Positions 46,735 to 57,805 of a stretch of 64,000 bases of DNA are shown piece after piece. The first letter of the stretch is position 1, and every line of letters begins with the position of its first letter. Origin of the DNA: Pseudomonas fulva (lineage in GTDB: Bacteria > Pseudomonadota > Gammaproteobacteria > Pseudomonadales > Pseudomonadaceae). Location: the NCBI RefSeq assembly GCF_023517795.1, contig NZ_CP082928.1, forward strand, positions 248,001-312,000. The letters are read 5' to 3'. Position numbers and translations under genes: made by a program. The notes under the pieces were generated by a model. The model saw only the letters and a program-made list of their open reading frames with translations. It was not told the DNA's origin and did not search any database.

Positions 46735-47817
46735 TCACTCCTCGCTGATCACACCGCGGCGCACCTGGTCTTCTTCGATGGACTCGAACAGCGCCTTGAA
46801 ATTGCCCTCGCCAAAGCCCTGGTTGCCCTTGCGCTGGATGATCTCGAAGAAGATCGGGCCGATCACCGTGTTGGTGAAGATCTGCAGCAGGATGCCGTCA
46901 TCCTCCGGCGCGCCATCGATCAGTAGGTTCAGGTCACGCAGCACGTCCAGCGGCTCGCCATGGCCAGCCACGCGCTGGTCGACCTTCTCGTAATAGGTGT
47001 CCGGGGTACCCATGAACGACACGCCATTGGCCTGCAGCTGGCGCACGGTGGCGTAGATGTCGTCGGTGGCCAGGGCGATGTGCTGGATGCCCTCGCCATG
47101 GTACTCGCGGATGAATTCCTCGATCTGCGACTTGTCGTCGGCCGACTCGTTGATCGGGATGCGGATCTTGCCGCACGGCGCGGTCATGGCCCGGGACAGC
47201 AGGCCGGTGAGCTTGCCCTCGATATCGAAATAGCGGATCTCGCGAAAGCCCGCGATGCGCTCGTAGAAGCCGGACCAGACGTCCATCTGCCCACGTTTGA
47301 CGTTATGGGTCAGGTGGTCGATGCATTGCAGGCCCACGGCATTGTCATTGGCCGAGCGGCCTTCGATGAACTCGAAATCGACGTCGTAGATGCTGTGCTC
47401 ACCGTAGCGGTCGACCAGATACAGGAGCGAGCCGCCGATGCCCTCGACGCAGGGAATTTTCAATTCACCGAAGTTGGCGTGGCTGCCGACCAGGGTGGCA
47501 CCCTGCTCCTTCACGTAGGCCGCCGCCTGGGCAGCGTTTCTGACCCGAAAGGCCATGGCGCAGGCACTGGGCCCGTGTTTTTCGGCGAAGGCGTGCACGT
47601 GCCCCGTCGGGCTGCCGTTGAGCACGAAGTTGACGTCGTGCTGCTGGAACAGCCACACCTGCTTGCTGCGGTGCCTGGCGGTCTCGGTAAAACCCATGGC
47701 GGTGAACAGCTGGCGCAGCTGCTCGATGCCTTCGGACGTCGGCGCGGTGAATTCGACGAACTCGAAACCGTCGGTACCGATGGGGTTGTGCTGCTCGATT
47801 CTGGACACGGCGTTCAT
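46735..47817 (-). CDS. hppD: 4-hydroxyphenylpyruvate dioxygenase
   Basis: The 360-residue enzyme converts 4-hydroxyphenylpyruvate to homogentisate. The metal triad is His in QCIDHLTHNV (about 170), His in GIQHIALAT (about 244) and Glu in FFEIIQRKG (about 325). The family C-terminus GEGNFKALFESIEEDQ is present. GAGGA lies eight bases before the chosen ATG, ahead of MNAVSRIEQHNPIGTDGFEF. It is the first gene of the tyrosine operon and has a PhhR-type box about 170 bases upstream. Confidence 0.95.
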   Translation of the reverse strand: MNAVSRIEQHNPIGTDGFEFVEFTAPTSEGIEQLRQLFTAMGFTETARHRSKQVWLFQQHDVNFVLNGSPTGHVHAFAEKHGPSACAMAFRVRNAAQAAAYVKEQGATLVGSHANFGELKIPCVEGIGGSLLYLVDRYGEHSIYDVDFEFIEGRSANDNAVGLQCIDHLTHNVKRGQMDVWSGFYERIAGFREIRYFDIEGKLTGLLSRAMTAPCGKIRIPINESADDKSQIEEFIREYHGEGIQHIALATDDIYATVRQLQANGVSFMGTPDTYYEKVDQRVAGHGEPLDVLRDLNLLIDGAPEDDGILLQIFTNTVIGPIFFEIIQRKGNQGFGEGNFKALFESIEEDQVRRGVISEE

Positions 47818-47990
47818 GGGGGTCGTCCTCGTTGTCGTTATGCCTCTCATGACAATCGAGGCGCCGACCCCGAGCAAGGCCGCCTGGCTCGCCCGAAACG
47901 GGCGCTGCGCCTGCCAATGGCAAGGCTTCGATACATGGCGGCGCAATCGGCGGCCAAGCGCTGCCTGCAGACCTGTGGAACGGCCGCATG

Positions 47991-48008
47991 CGTAAACCTT
48001 TCTTTACA
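47991..48008. promoter_or_regulatory. PhhR/TyrR-type operator upstream of hppD
   Basis: CGTAAA-CCTTTC-TTTACA matches the PhhR consensus TGTAAA-N6-TTTACA at 11 of 12 defined bases. It lies in the 297-base gap between hppD and the divergent membrane-protein gene, 174 bases before the hppD start. PhhR activates tyrosine/phenylalanine degradation genes in P. putida, which fits the operon next to it. Confidence 0.7.
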
Positions 48009-48114
48009 ACCTGGTCGATTAGCCTGCCGACGGGATGACAGCGCTGCACGGGCAGATCGATGAAAACACTGCCAGAATGACAGCATCCATCAGCGCCATG
48101 ACAATGAGGCCGCC

Positions 48115-48714
48115 ATGAGCAGTGAAACGCCTACCGAAGCCGAGAGCGCACCCGCCGCATTCGACCTGGCGCCCGCCAGCGACGAGGAGCGCCTGGCCAG
48201 GCTGGAAAAGGCCAACCGCCTCAACCGCATCCTGATCTTCGCCCTGGCCCTGCTGCTGTTCATCATCCTCTCCAGCCTGGCCACCTCGGCGGTGGTGAAG
48301 ATGCTCGCCGACGAACCGCCGCCCTTCGACCCGGAGGCCTTCGCGGCGCTGCAGCAGCATGCCGAGGAACTGGAAAAGCAGGTAACGGCGCTGAAGGAGG
48401 ATCAGAAGCGCCAGGACGCCCTGCTGAAACTCGCCGCCGCGCCACCGCCGCCGCCTCCTGCGGCCGTCGCGGCGCCGCCCGCCCAGGACATAGCCGCCCT
48501 GAAGCTGATGGGCCGCACTCTGCTCGGCCAGGAACAGAGCTACCAGCAGAGCCTGCAGGCGCTGAAGAATGGCATGCGTGACCTGGCGGACATGATCCCC
48601 GGCTCGCGCAGTTGGCTGGACGACTACAACCAGGAAATCGACAAGGCGGTCAGCGCCAGTGTGCAACGCACCAAGGCGATCCAGCAGTGGGGCAGCAAGC
48701 TGCCCCACGAGTAG
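48115..48714 (+). CDS. Hypothetical single-pass membrane protein with coiled coil
   Basis: The 199-residue protein has an acidic N-terminus, one membrane helix (about 38-62, ILIFALALLLFIILSSLA), a coiled-coil segment (LQQHAEELEKQVTALKEDQK, about 80-100), a proline-rich hinge (APPPPPPAAVAAPP) and a helical C-terminal domain. The orientation should be cytoplasmic N-terminus with the rest in the periplasm. I do not recognise the family. It is divergent from hppD, has no obvious functional partner nearby, and is followed by a REP copy. Confidence 0.7.
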   Translation: MSSETPTEAESAPAAFDLAPASDEERLARLEKANRLNRILIFALALLLFIILSSLATSAVVKMLADEPPPFDPEAFAALQQHAEELEKQVTALKEDQKRQDALLKLAAAPPPPPPAAVAAPPAQDIAALKLMGRTLLGQEQSYQQSLQALKNGMRDLADMIPGSRSWLDDYNQEIDKAVSASVQRTKAIQQWGSKLPHE

Positions 48715-48749
48715 GGCTGGCGTTCGATCGCCCAGGGTTTGCGCAACGG

Positions 48750-48784
48750 ACCCTGGGTATCGCTGCGCTCGACCGCCGGCTACG
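48750..48784. repeat. Copy of the dispersed extragenic repeat
   Basis: CCCTGGGTATCGCTGCGCTC followed by GCCGGCTACG is a diverged inverse copy of the GGGTTGAGCGAAGCGATACCC element at 39973 and 53451, in the gap between two convergent genes. Confidence 0.6.
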
Positions 48785-48807
48785 CAAGGCGGATTGCTTA
48801 GCGCGCC

Positions 48808-50586
48808 CTAGTGCTGCAGATTGCCGTAGAGCTTGGCGTACAGCCCGCCCTCGGCGATCAGCTGACGGTGGTCACCGTCTTCGGCGACGCTGCCGCCATC
48901 GAACACCAGCACCCGGTCGGCCTGTTTCACCGCGCTCAGCCGGTGGGCGATGATCAGCGTGGTGCGGCCGTTGAGGAACTGCCCCAGCGCCTGGTGCAGG
49001 GCGTATTCGGTGGCGGCGTCGAGGGCCGAGGTGGCCTCGTCGAGAATCACCACCCTGGGGTCGGCCAGCACCATCCGAGCGATGGCCAGGCGCTGGCGTT
49101 GGCCGCCGGACAGCCGCACGCCGGAGCGCCCGACCAGGGTATCCAGGCCTTGCGGCAACTGGCGAACCGTCTCTGCCAGCTGGGCGATGGTCAGGGCCTG
49201 CCAGCAGGCTTCGTCGCTGCGCTCACGGCCCATGCACAGGTTGGCGCGCACCGTGTCGTTGAACAGCGCCGGGTGCTGCAGCACCACCGCCACGTGCTCG
49301 CGAATGGCCGGCAGGCCGATCTCTTCCTGGCTGCTGCCGCCAAAGCGGATCACCCCGGCCTGGGGCGTATACAGCCCCAATAGAAGCTGCACCAGGGTGC
49401 TCTTGCCGCCGCCGCTGGCACCGACGACGGCGACCTTCTCGCCTGGCGCGATGGACAGGTCGAGGCCGGTCAGCACTGGCTCCTCGCCGTAGGAAAAGGT
49501 CAGGTCGCGGATTTCGATGCCGACGGTTTCACGGCCCTTGAACGGGTCGGCGCCACCGATGTAGTCCGGCTCGTCACGCCTTGCGAGCAACTCGTTGATG
49601 CGGGTCAGCGCCCCGCCGGCGGCATAGAAGGCGTATTGCAGGTTGAGCAACTGCTCGACGGGGCCGATCATGAACCACAGGTAGCTGAACACCGCGAGCA
49701 TCTGGCCGATGGACAGGTCGGAAAACAGCACGGTGAGCATCGCCGCGGCGCGGAATACGTCGATGCCGAACTGGAACAGCAGGCCGCTGGCGCGGTTCGA
49801 GGCGTCGGTCTTCCACTGCGAGGCCACGGCGTAGTCGCGCACTTCCTTGGCACGCCCGCCGAGGCGACCGAGAAAGTAGCCCTGACGGTTGCCGGCACGC
49901 ACTTCCTGGATCGAATCGAGGGTTTCGGTCAGCGCCTGGGTGAAGCGCGAGGTGCTGTCGTTCTCGAGCTTCTTAAGGTGCTTGACGCGCTTGCCCAACT
50001 GTACCGTGGCGTAGATCACCAGCGGGTTGAACAGCAGGATCAACAGCGCCAGCTTCCAGTGCATCCACAGCAGGATCGCCGAGGTGCCGGCCAGGGTCAG
50101 CACGCCGACCAGAAAACGGCTCAGGGTTTCGCCGATGAATTTGTCCAGGGTGTCGAGATCGGTGACCAGGTGGGTGGTCACCGTGCCGCCGCCGAGGCTT
50201 TCGTACTCGGCCAGGGAAATGCGCTTGAGCCGCTCGATCAGGCGGATGCGAATGCGGTAGACGATATCCTTGGCGAGCCGTGCGAACAGTCGCGCCTGCA
50301 CCACGTTGAACAGCAGCGCCGCACCGCGTAGCAGAAAGGTCAGCCCGAGCATCAGCAGGATATAGCCCACCGCGCCCTGCCAGGCCGCGGGCAGGAAGTT
50401 GTCCATCACCTGCAGGGCGGTGTTGCCGTCGCCGAGCAGCACCTCGTCGACCAGCAGCGGCAGCAACAGGGGAATCGGCACGCTGCACAGGGTGGCCAGC
50501 ACGGCGACCAGGTTGGCGAGGATCAACGCACGCTTGTGGCGCAGGGCCAGGCGACGGATTTCCGCCCAGCTCAGGCGATCAACCAT
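48808..50586 (-). CDS. MsbA-like ABC exporter (fused membrane and ATPase domains)
   Basis: The 592-residue half-transporter has six membrane helices (about 20-315) and an ATPase domain with Walker A GASGGGKST (about 383-391), signature RLSGGQRQR, Walker B VVILDEATSALD and the H-loop IIAHRLSA. It works as a homodimer exporting lipid- or drug-like substrates. The ATG, eight bases inside the end of the DsbA-like gene, matches the family start (VDRLSWAEIRRLALRHK). The substrate is unknown. Confidence 0.88.
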   Translation of the reverse strand: MVDRLSWAEIRRLALRHKRALILANLVAVLATLCSVPIPLLLPLLVDEVLLGDGNTALQVMDNFLPAAWQGAVGYILLMLGLTFLLRGAALLFNVVQARLFARLAKDIVYRIRIRLIERLKRISLAEYESLGGGTVTTHLVTDLDTLDKFIGETLSRFLVGVLTLAGTSAILLWMHWKLALLILLFNPLVIYATVQLGKRVKHLKKLENDSTSRFTQALTETLDSIQEVRAGNRQGYFLGRLGGRAKEVRDYAVASQWKTDASNRASGLLFQFGIDVFRAAAMLTVLFSDLSIGQMLAVFSYLWFMIGPVEQLLNLQYAFYAAGGALTRINELLARRDEPDYIGGADPFKGRETVGIEIRDLTFSYGEEPVLTGLDLSIAPGEKVAVVGASGGGKSTLVQLLLGLYTPQAGVIRFGGSSQEEIGLPAIREHVAVVLQHPALFNDTVRANLCMGRERSDEACWQALTIAQLAETVRQLPQGLDTLVGRSGVRLSGGQRQRLAIARMVLADPRVVILDEATSALDAATEYALHQALGQFLNGRTTLIIAHRLSAVKQADRVLVFDGGSVAEDGDHRQLIAEGGLYAKLYGNLQH

Positions 50587-51211
50587 CGACGGCGTGCTCC
50601 AGCCAGCGGCCGAGCAGTGGCGCCAGGGCATCGAGGGGCTGGTAGCCATTGGTGAGCAGTGCCAGGCGCCCGCCCTTCTCGGCCAGCAGGGTCGGGAAGC
50701 CGGCGATGCCGAGATCCTGCACCCAGGTGAAATCGGCCGCGGTGGCGCGGTGCTGGGCCTCGCTGTCGAAGGCCTCGGCGAATTCGATCCGCGGGATGCC
50801 GACGTCTTCGGCCAGCTGCACCAGGGTCGAGGCCAGGGTCACGTCAGCGCCCTGCTGGTAGAAGGCCTGCTGGATGCGCTGCGCCATGGGCCAGGCGCTC
50901 GCCGTGTCCAGGGTGCGCACGGTGACCACCGCGCGGCACGCCGCCTCGGTGTCGTAGCGCATGCCCAGGGGAATGCCGGCGTCGAAGTTGAACAGCTGGC
51001 CGGTGCTGGCGTTGACCGCCTGCCAGTAGCCCAGGTAACGCACCCGCGCCGCGGCGTCGATGGCCACCTGATCACGGCGCAAGCCGCCGAGCACCAGTTG
51101 CATGGGTACGCCGCGCTCGGCGGCCTGGGCGGCCAGCGCCTCGGCCACCGGGGCGAAGCCCCAGCACCAGGAACACATCGGGTCCATCACGTAGAGCAGG
51201 CGCGCATCCAT
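50579..51211 (-). CDS. DsbA-family thioredoxin-fold oxidoreductase
   Basis: The 210-residue protein begins with a thioredoxin strand and the active site C13-S-W-C16 in DPMCSWCWGF. A helical insert and GIAGFPTLL (cis-proline loop) follow. There is no signal peptide, so it acts in the cytoplasm, like the FrnE/YwbO group. It overlaps the ABC gene by eight bases and follows trhO closely, making a three-gene run. The substrate is unknown. Confidence 0.87.
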   Translation of the reverse strand: MDARLLYVMDPMCSWCWGFAPVAEALAAQAAERGVPMQLVLGGLRRDQVAIDAAARVRYLGYWQAVNASTGQLFNFDAGIPLGMRYDTEAACRAVVTVRTLDTASAWPMAQRIQQAFYQQGADVTLASTLVQLAEDVGIPRIEFAEAFDSEAQHRATAADFTWVQDLGIAGFPTLLAEKGGRLALLTNGYQPLDALAPLLGRWLEHAVDG

Positions 51212-51214
51212 GGC

Positions 51215-52156
51215 TCAGGCCTCGTTTTTCTGACGGGGGTTGTTGCCCAGAGGATGGGGCTGATTGCGCGCTTTCGCCAGTTCGATCTGCCGCTGACGCT
51301 CGCGGGCGCCCTCGCGGGTCTTCTCCGGCAGCGAATCCCAGCAGTGTGGGCAACTGACCCCGGGGCTGAACAATTCCGAGGCGCGGTCCTCGACCGATAC
51401 CGGTGTGCGGCAGGCGTGGCACTGGTCGTAGTCACCTTCGGACAGGTCGTGACGCACCGTCACGCGGTTGTCGAACACGAAGCAGTCGCCCTGCCACTTG
51501 GTTTCTTCCTGGGGCACTTCCTCGAGGTATTTGAGGATGCCGCCCTTGAGGTGATAGACCTCCTCGAAGCCCTCGCTGAGCATGTAGCTGGAGGCCTTCT
51601 CGCAGCGGATGCCGCCGGTGCAGAACATCGCCACCTTCTTGTGCTTGCTCGGGTCGAAGTGCTCGCGGATATAGTCCGGGAATTCGCGAAAGGACTTGGT
51701 CCTGGGGTCGATGGCGCCTTCGAAGGTGCCGATGGACACCTCGTAGTCGTTGCGCGTGTCGATCAGCAGCACCTCGGGGTCGCTGATCAGCGCGTTCCAG
51801 TCCCTGGGCTCGACATAGGTGCCCACCCGCTGGTTGGGGTCGACGCCCGGCACGCCGAGGGTGACGATCTCCTTCTTCAGCTTGACCTTGGTGCGATAGA
51901 ACGGCTGCTCGGCGCAATACGACTCCTTGTGGTCGACGTCGGCCAGGCGCGGGTCGAGTGCGAACCAGGCGAACAGCCCGTCGATGCCTTCGCGGCTACC
52001 GGAAACGGTGCCGTTGATGCCCTCTTCGGCGAGCAGCAGGGTGCCCTTGATGCCGTTGGCGAGCAGGGTGTCGAGCAAGGGTTGGCGCAGCGCCTCGTAG
52101 TCCGGCAGGGACACGAACTTGTAGAGCGCGGCGACGACGATGGTGGTGTCGGTCAT
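51215..52156 (-). CDS. trhO: tRNA uridine(34) hydroxylase (rhodanese type)
   Basis: The 313-residue enzyme makes 5-hydroxyuridine at tRNA position 34. It has an N-terminal acylphosphatase-like domain ([17 protein letters not shown]) and a central rhodanese domain with the catalytic Cys179 in [15 protein letters not shown]-terminal segment has two CxxC-type pairs (CHACRT, CPHCWD) that probably bind zinc. The length and motifs fit TrhO/YceA. Confidence 0.92.
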   Translation of the reverse strand: MTDTTIVVAALYKFVSLPDYEALRQPLLDTLLANGIKGTLLLAEEGINGTVSGSREGIDGLFAWFALDPRLADVDHKESYCAEQPFYRTKVKLKKEIVTLGVPGVDPNQRVGTYVEPRDWNALISDPEVLLIDTRNDYEVSIGTFEGAIDPRTKSFREFPDYIREHFDPSKHKKVAMFCTGGIRCEKASSYMLSEGFEEVYHLKGGILKYLEEVPQEETKWQGDCFVFDNRVTVRHDLSEGDYDQCHACRTPVSVEDRASELFSPGVSCPHCWDSLPEKTREGARERQRQIELAKARNQPHPLGNNPRQKNEA

Positions 52157-52425
52157 TGCAGATGTCCTTCAGTAGTCGCCCTCGCAAAGGGCGGACTGGG
52201 TACGAAATGTAGGCCGTTTCGGCAAAGCAGCGCACTGCCCGGTGGCGTCGCCTGGGCATGGGTGAGGTGCAGTGGAGAAATGGGCCGTGCAGTTTACTGG
52301 TGTTGGCCGCCCAGGTGTAGTGCGCGCCGCCGGAACGCCCCGGGATGGGTACTGTCGAGAAAAGAGTGGCGGCCGCGCGTGCTGCCATCGATCAAGCCTA
52401 TTGGCTGCCACAGGAGGAACCGCCC

Positions 52426-53439
52426 ATGAAAGCCGTCGTCGTGCGTACACCCGCAGGCCTGAACAACATCGAAGTGGTCGATATCGCCGACCCCGGGCAA
52501 CCCGGACCCGGCCAGATTCGCGTTGCCCTGCACGCCAGCTCGCTGAACTTCCACGACCTGCTGGTGGCCAATGGCAGCAGTCCCACCGCTGATGGCCGGG
52601 TGCTGATGGCCGACGGCGCCGGGGTGGTCGAGGCCGTGGGCGACGGGGTCGACGAATTCGAGGCAGGTGATCATGTGGTGTCGGGCTTCTTTCCGCAGTG
52701 GCCGGATGGCGACGCGGGCGCGCCGGTCAGCAATTTCGCCGGCACCCCGGGCGATGGCATCGACGGCTTCGCCGCCCAGTATGCGGTGCGCGCGGCCAGC
52801 GCTTTCACCCACGCACCGCGTGGCTGGAGCCATGCCGAGGCGGCGACCATCACCACGGCGGGGCTGACCGCCTGGCGGGCGCTGGTCGTCGATGGCGGGC
52901 TGAAGGCCGGTGACAGCGTGCTGGTGCTGGGCAGCGGCGGTGTGTCCATCGCCGCCCTGCAGATCGCCAGGATGATGGGCGCCTCGGTGATCGCCACCTC
53001 CTCGTCGGACGAGAAGCTCGAGCGCCTGCGCCAACTGGGCGCCGATCACACCATCAACTACCGGCAGACACCGGACTGGGGCAAGCGCGTGCTGGAGCTG
53101 ACCGATGGCCGCGGCGTGGACCAGGTGGTCGAAGTGGGCGGCCCGGGCACCCTGGCGCAATCGATCACGGCGGTGCGCGTGGGCGGTCATATCGCCCTGA
53201 TCGGCGTACTGACCGGGCGTCAGGGCGATGTGCCGACTGCCGTGCTGATGGCCAAGCAGGTACGCCTGCAGGGGCTGATCGTCGGCAGCCGTCGCCACCA
53301 GCAGGACTATGTCCGCGCGCTGGAACAGTCCGGCGTGCGCCCGATCCTCGATCAGAGCTTCCCGCTGGAAAGGCTGGCAGACGCCTTCCGCCTGCAGGAA
53401 AGCGGCCGCCATTTCGGCAAGATCGTGGTCGAGTGGTAA
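52426..53439 (+). CDS. NAD(P)-dependent medium-chain alcohol dehydrogenase
   Basis: The 337-residue MDR-family enzyme has an N-terminal GroES-like domain and a Rossmann domain with VLVLGSGGVSIAALQIA (about 163-179). The structural-zinc cysteines are absent and SLNFHDLLVANG replaces the catalytic-zinc motif, so it may act as a zinc-free quinone-oxidoreductase-like reductase. The ATG has AGGAGG seven bases upstream; a longer frame from 52345 is not family-like. The substrate is unknown. Confidence 0.85.
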   Translation: MKAVVVRTPAGLNNIEVVDIADPGQPGPGQIRVALHASSLNFHDLLVANGSSPTADGRVLMADGAGVVEAVGDGVDEFEAGDHVVSGFFPQWPDGDAGAPVSNFAGTPGDGIDGFAAQYAVRAASAFTHAPRGWSHAEAATITTAGLTAWRALVVDGGLKAGDSVLVLGSGGVSIAALQIARMMGASVIATSSSDEKLERLRQLGADHTINYRQTPDWGKRVLELTDGRGVDQVVEVGGPGTLAQSITAVRVGGHIALIGVLTGRQGDVPTAVLMAKQVRLQGLIVGSRRHQQDYVRALEQSGVRPILDQSFPLERLADAFRLQESGRHFGKIVVEW

Positions 53440-53450
53440 ATGCTGCAACC

Positions 53451-53480
53451 TAGCCTGGGTTGAGCGAAGCGATACCCGGG
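53451..53480. repeat. Copy of the dispersed extragenic repeat
   Basis: TAGCCTGGGTTGAGCGAAGC followed by GATACCCGGG is a near-identical copy of the element at 39973-40003. It lies between the convergent alcohol dehydrogenase and bolA-like genes. Confidence 0.8.
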
Positions 53481-53542
53481 ACTGCCTAACTAGGGACGTT
53501 TACAGATGAGTGCCCCTGCGCAGAAGGCGGGGCACGCAGAAA

Positions 53543-53848
53543 TCAAAGGTCGTGCTTACTGCCACCGCGGCAGGTTGGCGAATCCGGTGCAGCCCCTTGC
53601 AGGGCCCACTCCTGCGGCGTGTAGGTATGCAAGGCCAACGCATGCACCTGGCCCATCAGCTCGCCCAGCACGCCATAGACCTTCTGGTGGCGCTTGACGG
53701 CATTGAGGCCGTCGAACTGCGGGCTGACGATCACCGCCTTGTAATGGGTCTCCAGGCCACGGCTGTGCATGTGGCTTTCGTCCAGCACCTCGAGGTGCTC
53801 GGGTTGCAGGGCGGCAAAGGCGTTACGCAGCTGGTCGATCTTGGGCAT
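53543..53848 (-). CDS. bolA: BolA-family protein
   Basis: The 101-residue protein has the class II KH-like BolA fold: the HLEVLDESHMHS segment with metal-binding His, the FDGLNAVKRHQKVYGVLGE helix, and VHALALHTYTPQEW near the end. BolA proteins pair with monothiol glutaredoxins to handle iron-sulfur clusters and affect cell shape. The invariant His in VHALAL is present. Confidence 0.9.
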   Translation of the reverse strand: MPKIDQLRNAFAALQPEHLEVLDESHMHSRGLETHYKAVIVSPQFDGLNAVKRHQKVYGVLGELMGQVHALALHTYTPQEWALQGAAPDSPTCRGGSKHDL

Positions 53849-53900
53849 TGCGGGCTCCGGGGAAAGGCCGTGGCCGGCACCAGGCCGGCCACGTCGGGTA

Positions 53901-54401
53901 TCAGGGCTTCTTGGCGCCCAATTCGTTGCCCATGTCGCTGAGCAGCTTGTTGACCGCCGGCACGGCGCTTTCCAGCTTGGCCTGGGTGATCTGCGCGGAC
54001 TGGGCGGTGAGCGCCGGCATCTGCTTGAGCACCTTCTGGCCCAGGGGCGACTGGTAGAAGGCGATCAGGTCCTTGAGCTCCTGCTCACTGAAGTTGCTGG
54101 TGTACAGCTTGACCATGTCCGGCTTGAGCTTGTCCCAGCCGACCGCCTTGTCCAGCTCGGCGTTGGCCTTGGCCTGGTAGCTTTCCAGCACGGCCTTCTT
54201 GCTCTCCGGCGCCTTGGTTTCGGCGAAGCGCTGGGCGAACATCTGCTGCACCTGGGCGTAAACCGGAACAGCCAGCTTGTCGGCGTTGGCGAGCTGCAGG
54301 AAGCGCTCGGCATCGGCGGCATGGCTGCGGGCATCGGCCAGCACCTGGGTGCTACCGACGGCCATCAGAGCGGCAATGCAAAGCGCGGGGATACGGGACA
54401 T
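53901..54401 (-). CDS. Secreted DUF2059 protein
   Basis: The 166-residue protein has a signal peptide (MSRIPALCIAALMAVGSTQV, cleavage after VLA) and an all-helical DUF2059 domain ending in FYQSPLGQKVLKQMPAL, the family signature. The ATG has AGGAG eight bases upstream. It is periplasmic; its function is unknown. It lies 52 bases before the bolA gene on the same strand. Confidence 0.85.
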   Translation of the reverse strand: MSRIPALCIAALMAVGSTQVLADARSHAADAERFLQLANADKLAVPVYAQVQQMFAQRFAETKAPESKKAVLESYQAKANAELDKAVGWDKLKPDMVKLYTSNFSEQELKDLIAFYQSPLGQKVLKQMPALTAQSAQITQAKLESAVPAVNKLLSDMGNELGAKKP

Positions 54402-54650
54402 CGGGGTACTCCTGATCACGAGGGTGAGGTGCTTTGACCGACAGCGGCGCATTTTGTGCCCCGGCGCCGCACCTCTCAAGCCTTTTCGCACAAGGGAGTG
54501 CACCCGTTCTGCGCCTGCCGCCGGTCATCAATGGGTACGAAATGCCTACTGGCGCACCCTTGCAACGCAGTTCAAACTGCCAGTACTTGCCCGCCACGCC
54601 GCACAGTTGCATGCTCGACGGCTCTCTTCATGCACACATGGACGTGCCAG
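54402..54650. other. Divergent promoter region
   Basis: This 249-base gap separates the divergent DUF2059 and DUF2804 genes and must contain both promoters. No further gene or clear operator was found. Confidence 0.4.
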
Positions 54651-55661
54651 ATGAACAGCCCCTTCGTTCCCTCACCGCCGATCCCGCTATGCGACGCCCG
54701 CGGGCGACTCAACCCCGAGGCCGTCGGCTGGTCGTCGCAGCCGCGGGTCGACTGCTCGCTGCCGGGCAACCTGGGGCGTCGCAAACGCTGGAACCACTGG
54801 AACATCTGCACCCCGGACTGGACGCTGTCGCTGATCCAGGCCGATCTCGACTACGTCGGTTATGGTGCCGCCTACTTTCTCGACCTGGGCAGCGGCCGCC
54901 ATGTCGCCCTCAACCAGCTCAGCCTGCTCGCCCGCGGCTGCCACCTGCCGGACACGCCCCTGGGCGGCCACGCCTTCGAGCACCCGCGACTGCAGTTGCA
55001 TTTCAACGAGTACCCCGGCCGCGTGCGGCTGACCGCCACCTCACCGAATATCGGCGGCCAGCCCCTGCACCTGGCCCTGGACATCCAGCGCCCCGCTCAC
55101 CTGGAGTCGGTGAACCTGGTGGTGCCCTTCGGCAACCAGGGCTTTCATGCCACCTGCCGTCAGGTGGGCCTGCCCGTCACCGGCAGCGTGCACCTGGGTG
55201 CCAGGGACTATGAGTGCGCCAGTGGCCACAGCTTCGCCTCCATGGACTTCGGCCGCGGCGTCTGGCCGCTGTACAGCCAATGGACGCGCGCGGTGTTCGC
55301 GGCGCCCGGCGGCATCGGCGGCAACTTCGGCAGCGGCTGGACCGAGCACAGCGGGCTGACGGAAAACGCCCTGTGGTTCGGCGGCGCCTTGCTGCATCTG
55401 GAGCAGGCCGTGCAGATCAGCCAGACCCGCCAGGCGCACCTGGCGCCCTGGCAGCTGTGCACCGAGGACGGCCAGGTCGACCTCACCTTCACCCCGCGCC
55501 AGGCCCACGTCGCCAGACCGCGCCTCGGCCTGGGCCTGCTGTATGCCGACACCCATGAGTGGTTCGGCCAGTACGACGGCCTGCTGCGCAATGCCCTGGG
55601 AGAACGTGTGCCGGTACGCGCCGCACAGGGCTGGATCGGCACGAGCCAAACGCGCTGGTAG
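54651..55661 (+). CDS. DUF2804 domain protein
   Basis: The 336-residue protein is beta-rich throughout and matches DUF2804, with CDARGRLNPEAVGWSSQP at the start, RRKRWNHWNI, and DYECASGHSFASMDFGRGVWP in the middle. There is no signal peptide or membrane helix. Its function is unknown; the fold resembles lipid- or diterpene-modifying sandwich proteins, which is only a suggestion. An in-frame ATG at 54630 is also possible; neither has a strong ribosome site. Confidence 0.82.
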   Translation: MNSPFVPSPPIPLCDARGRLNPEAVGWSSQPRVDCSLPGNLGRRKRWNHWNICTPDWTLSLIQADLDYVGYGAAYFLDLGSGRHVALNQLSLLARGCHLPDTPLGGHAFEHPRLQLHFNEYPGRVRLTATSPNIGGQPLHLALDIQRPAHLESVNLVVPFGNQGFHATCRQVGLPVTGSVHLGARDYECASGHSFASMDFGRGVWPLYSQWTRAVFAAPGGIGGNFGSGWTEHSGLTENALWFGGALLHLEQAVQISQTRQAHLAPWQLCTEDGQVDLTFTPRQAHVARPRLGLGLLYADTHEWFGQYDGLLRNALGERVPVRAAQGWIGTSQTRW

Positions 55662-55721
55662 TTGGAACGTGTCGCCGCCGGCGCAGCCTAACGAGCTTGA
55701 ACAGCGACGGAGAGTCCCGCA

Positions 55722-57108
<1,387 letters not shown>

Positions 57109-57116
<8 letters not shown>

Positions 57117-57729
57117 CGGCGCCAAGAGCGGCGCCACCCCGCTGGAGGGTGACGGCAAGCGGATCCTGATGATCATCGGCTCGCCGAAAAGCGACAGCCT
57201 CTGCCATTCCCTGGCGGAGGCCTACGCCCTGGGCGCGCGCACCGAAGGCCATGTGGTGCGGCAGATGCGCCTGAGCGAGATGAGCTTCGATCCGGTGCTG
57301 CACGAAGGCTACAGCCAGAGCCAGACCCTGGAACCGGACCTGCTCGAAGCGCAGCGCCAGATCCACTGGGCCCAGCACCTGGTGTTCGTCTACCCGGTGT
57401 GGTGGGGCGGCCTGCCGGCCCAGCTCAAGGGCTTTTTCGACCGCGTGCTGCTGCCCGGCTTCGCCTTCAAGTACCGCAGCGACTCGCAGCGCTGGGACAA
57501 GCTGCTCAGCGGCCGCAGCGCGGACCTGCTGGTCACCCTCGATACGCCGCGCTGGTACTTTCACTGGATCTACGGCGCGCCGGCCCATCGTCAGATGAAA
57601 CGTACCATCCTCGGCTTCTGCGGCATCAAAACGCGCCGCCTGGAGACGTTTTCGCCGGTGCGTCCCTCTTCGGAGAATCAGCGGCAGAACTGGATAAGGC
57701 GTGCCGAATTGCTCGGCAGTCGGGTTTGA
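57109..57729 (+). CDS. Flavodoxin-fold NAD(P)H:quinone oxidoreductase
   Basis: The 206-residue protein has the FMN-binding loop [13 protein letters not shown] near 25-37 and [23 protein letters not shown] near 92-114, the diagnostic motif of the NQO1/MdaB/KefF group. It reduces quinones by two electrons, avoiding radicals. Its ATG overlaps the fumC stop, so the two are translated together. Confidence 0.87.
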
Positions 57730-57805
57730 TCAGAATCTGTGCGCGATCTTCTTAGGCGACATTAACGAGGCTGCTAAAAGGCAGAATCGGACATCGTTGC
57801 TTTAC

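Noticed and set aside
50399..52429. A 676-codon plus-strand frame across the ABC, DsbA-like and trhO genes
   Set aside because: It crosses three well-supported minus-strand genes and shows no motif of its own.
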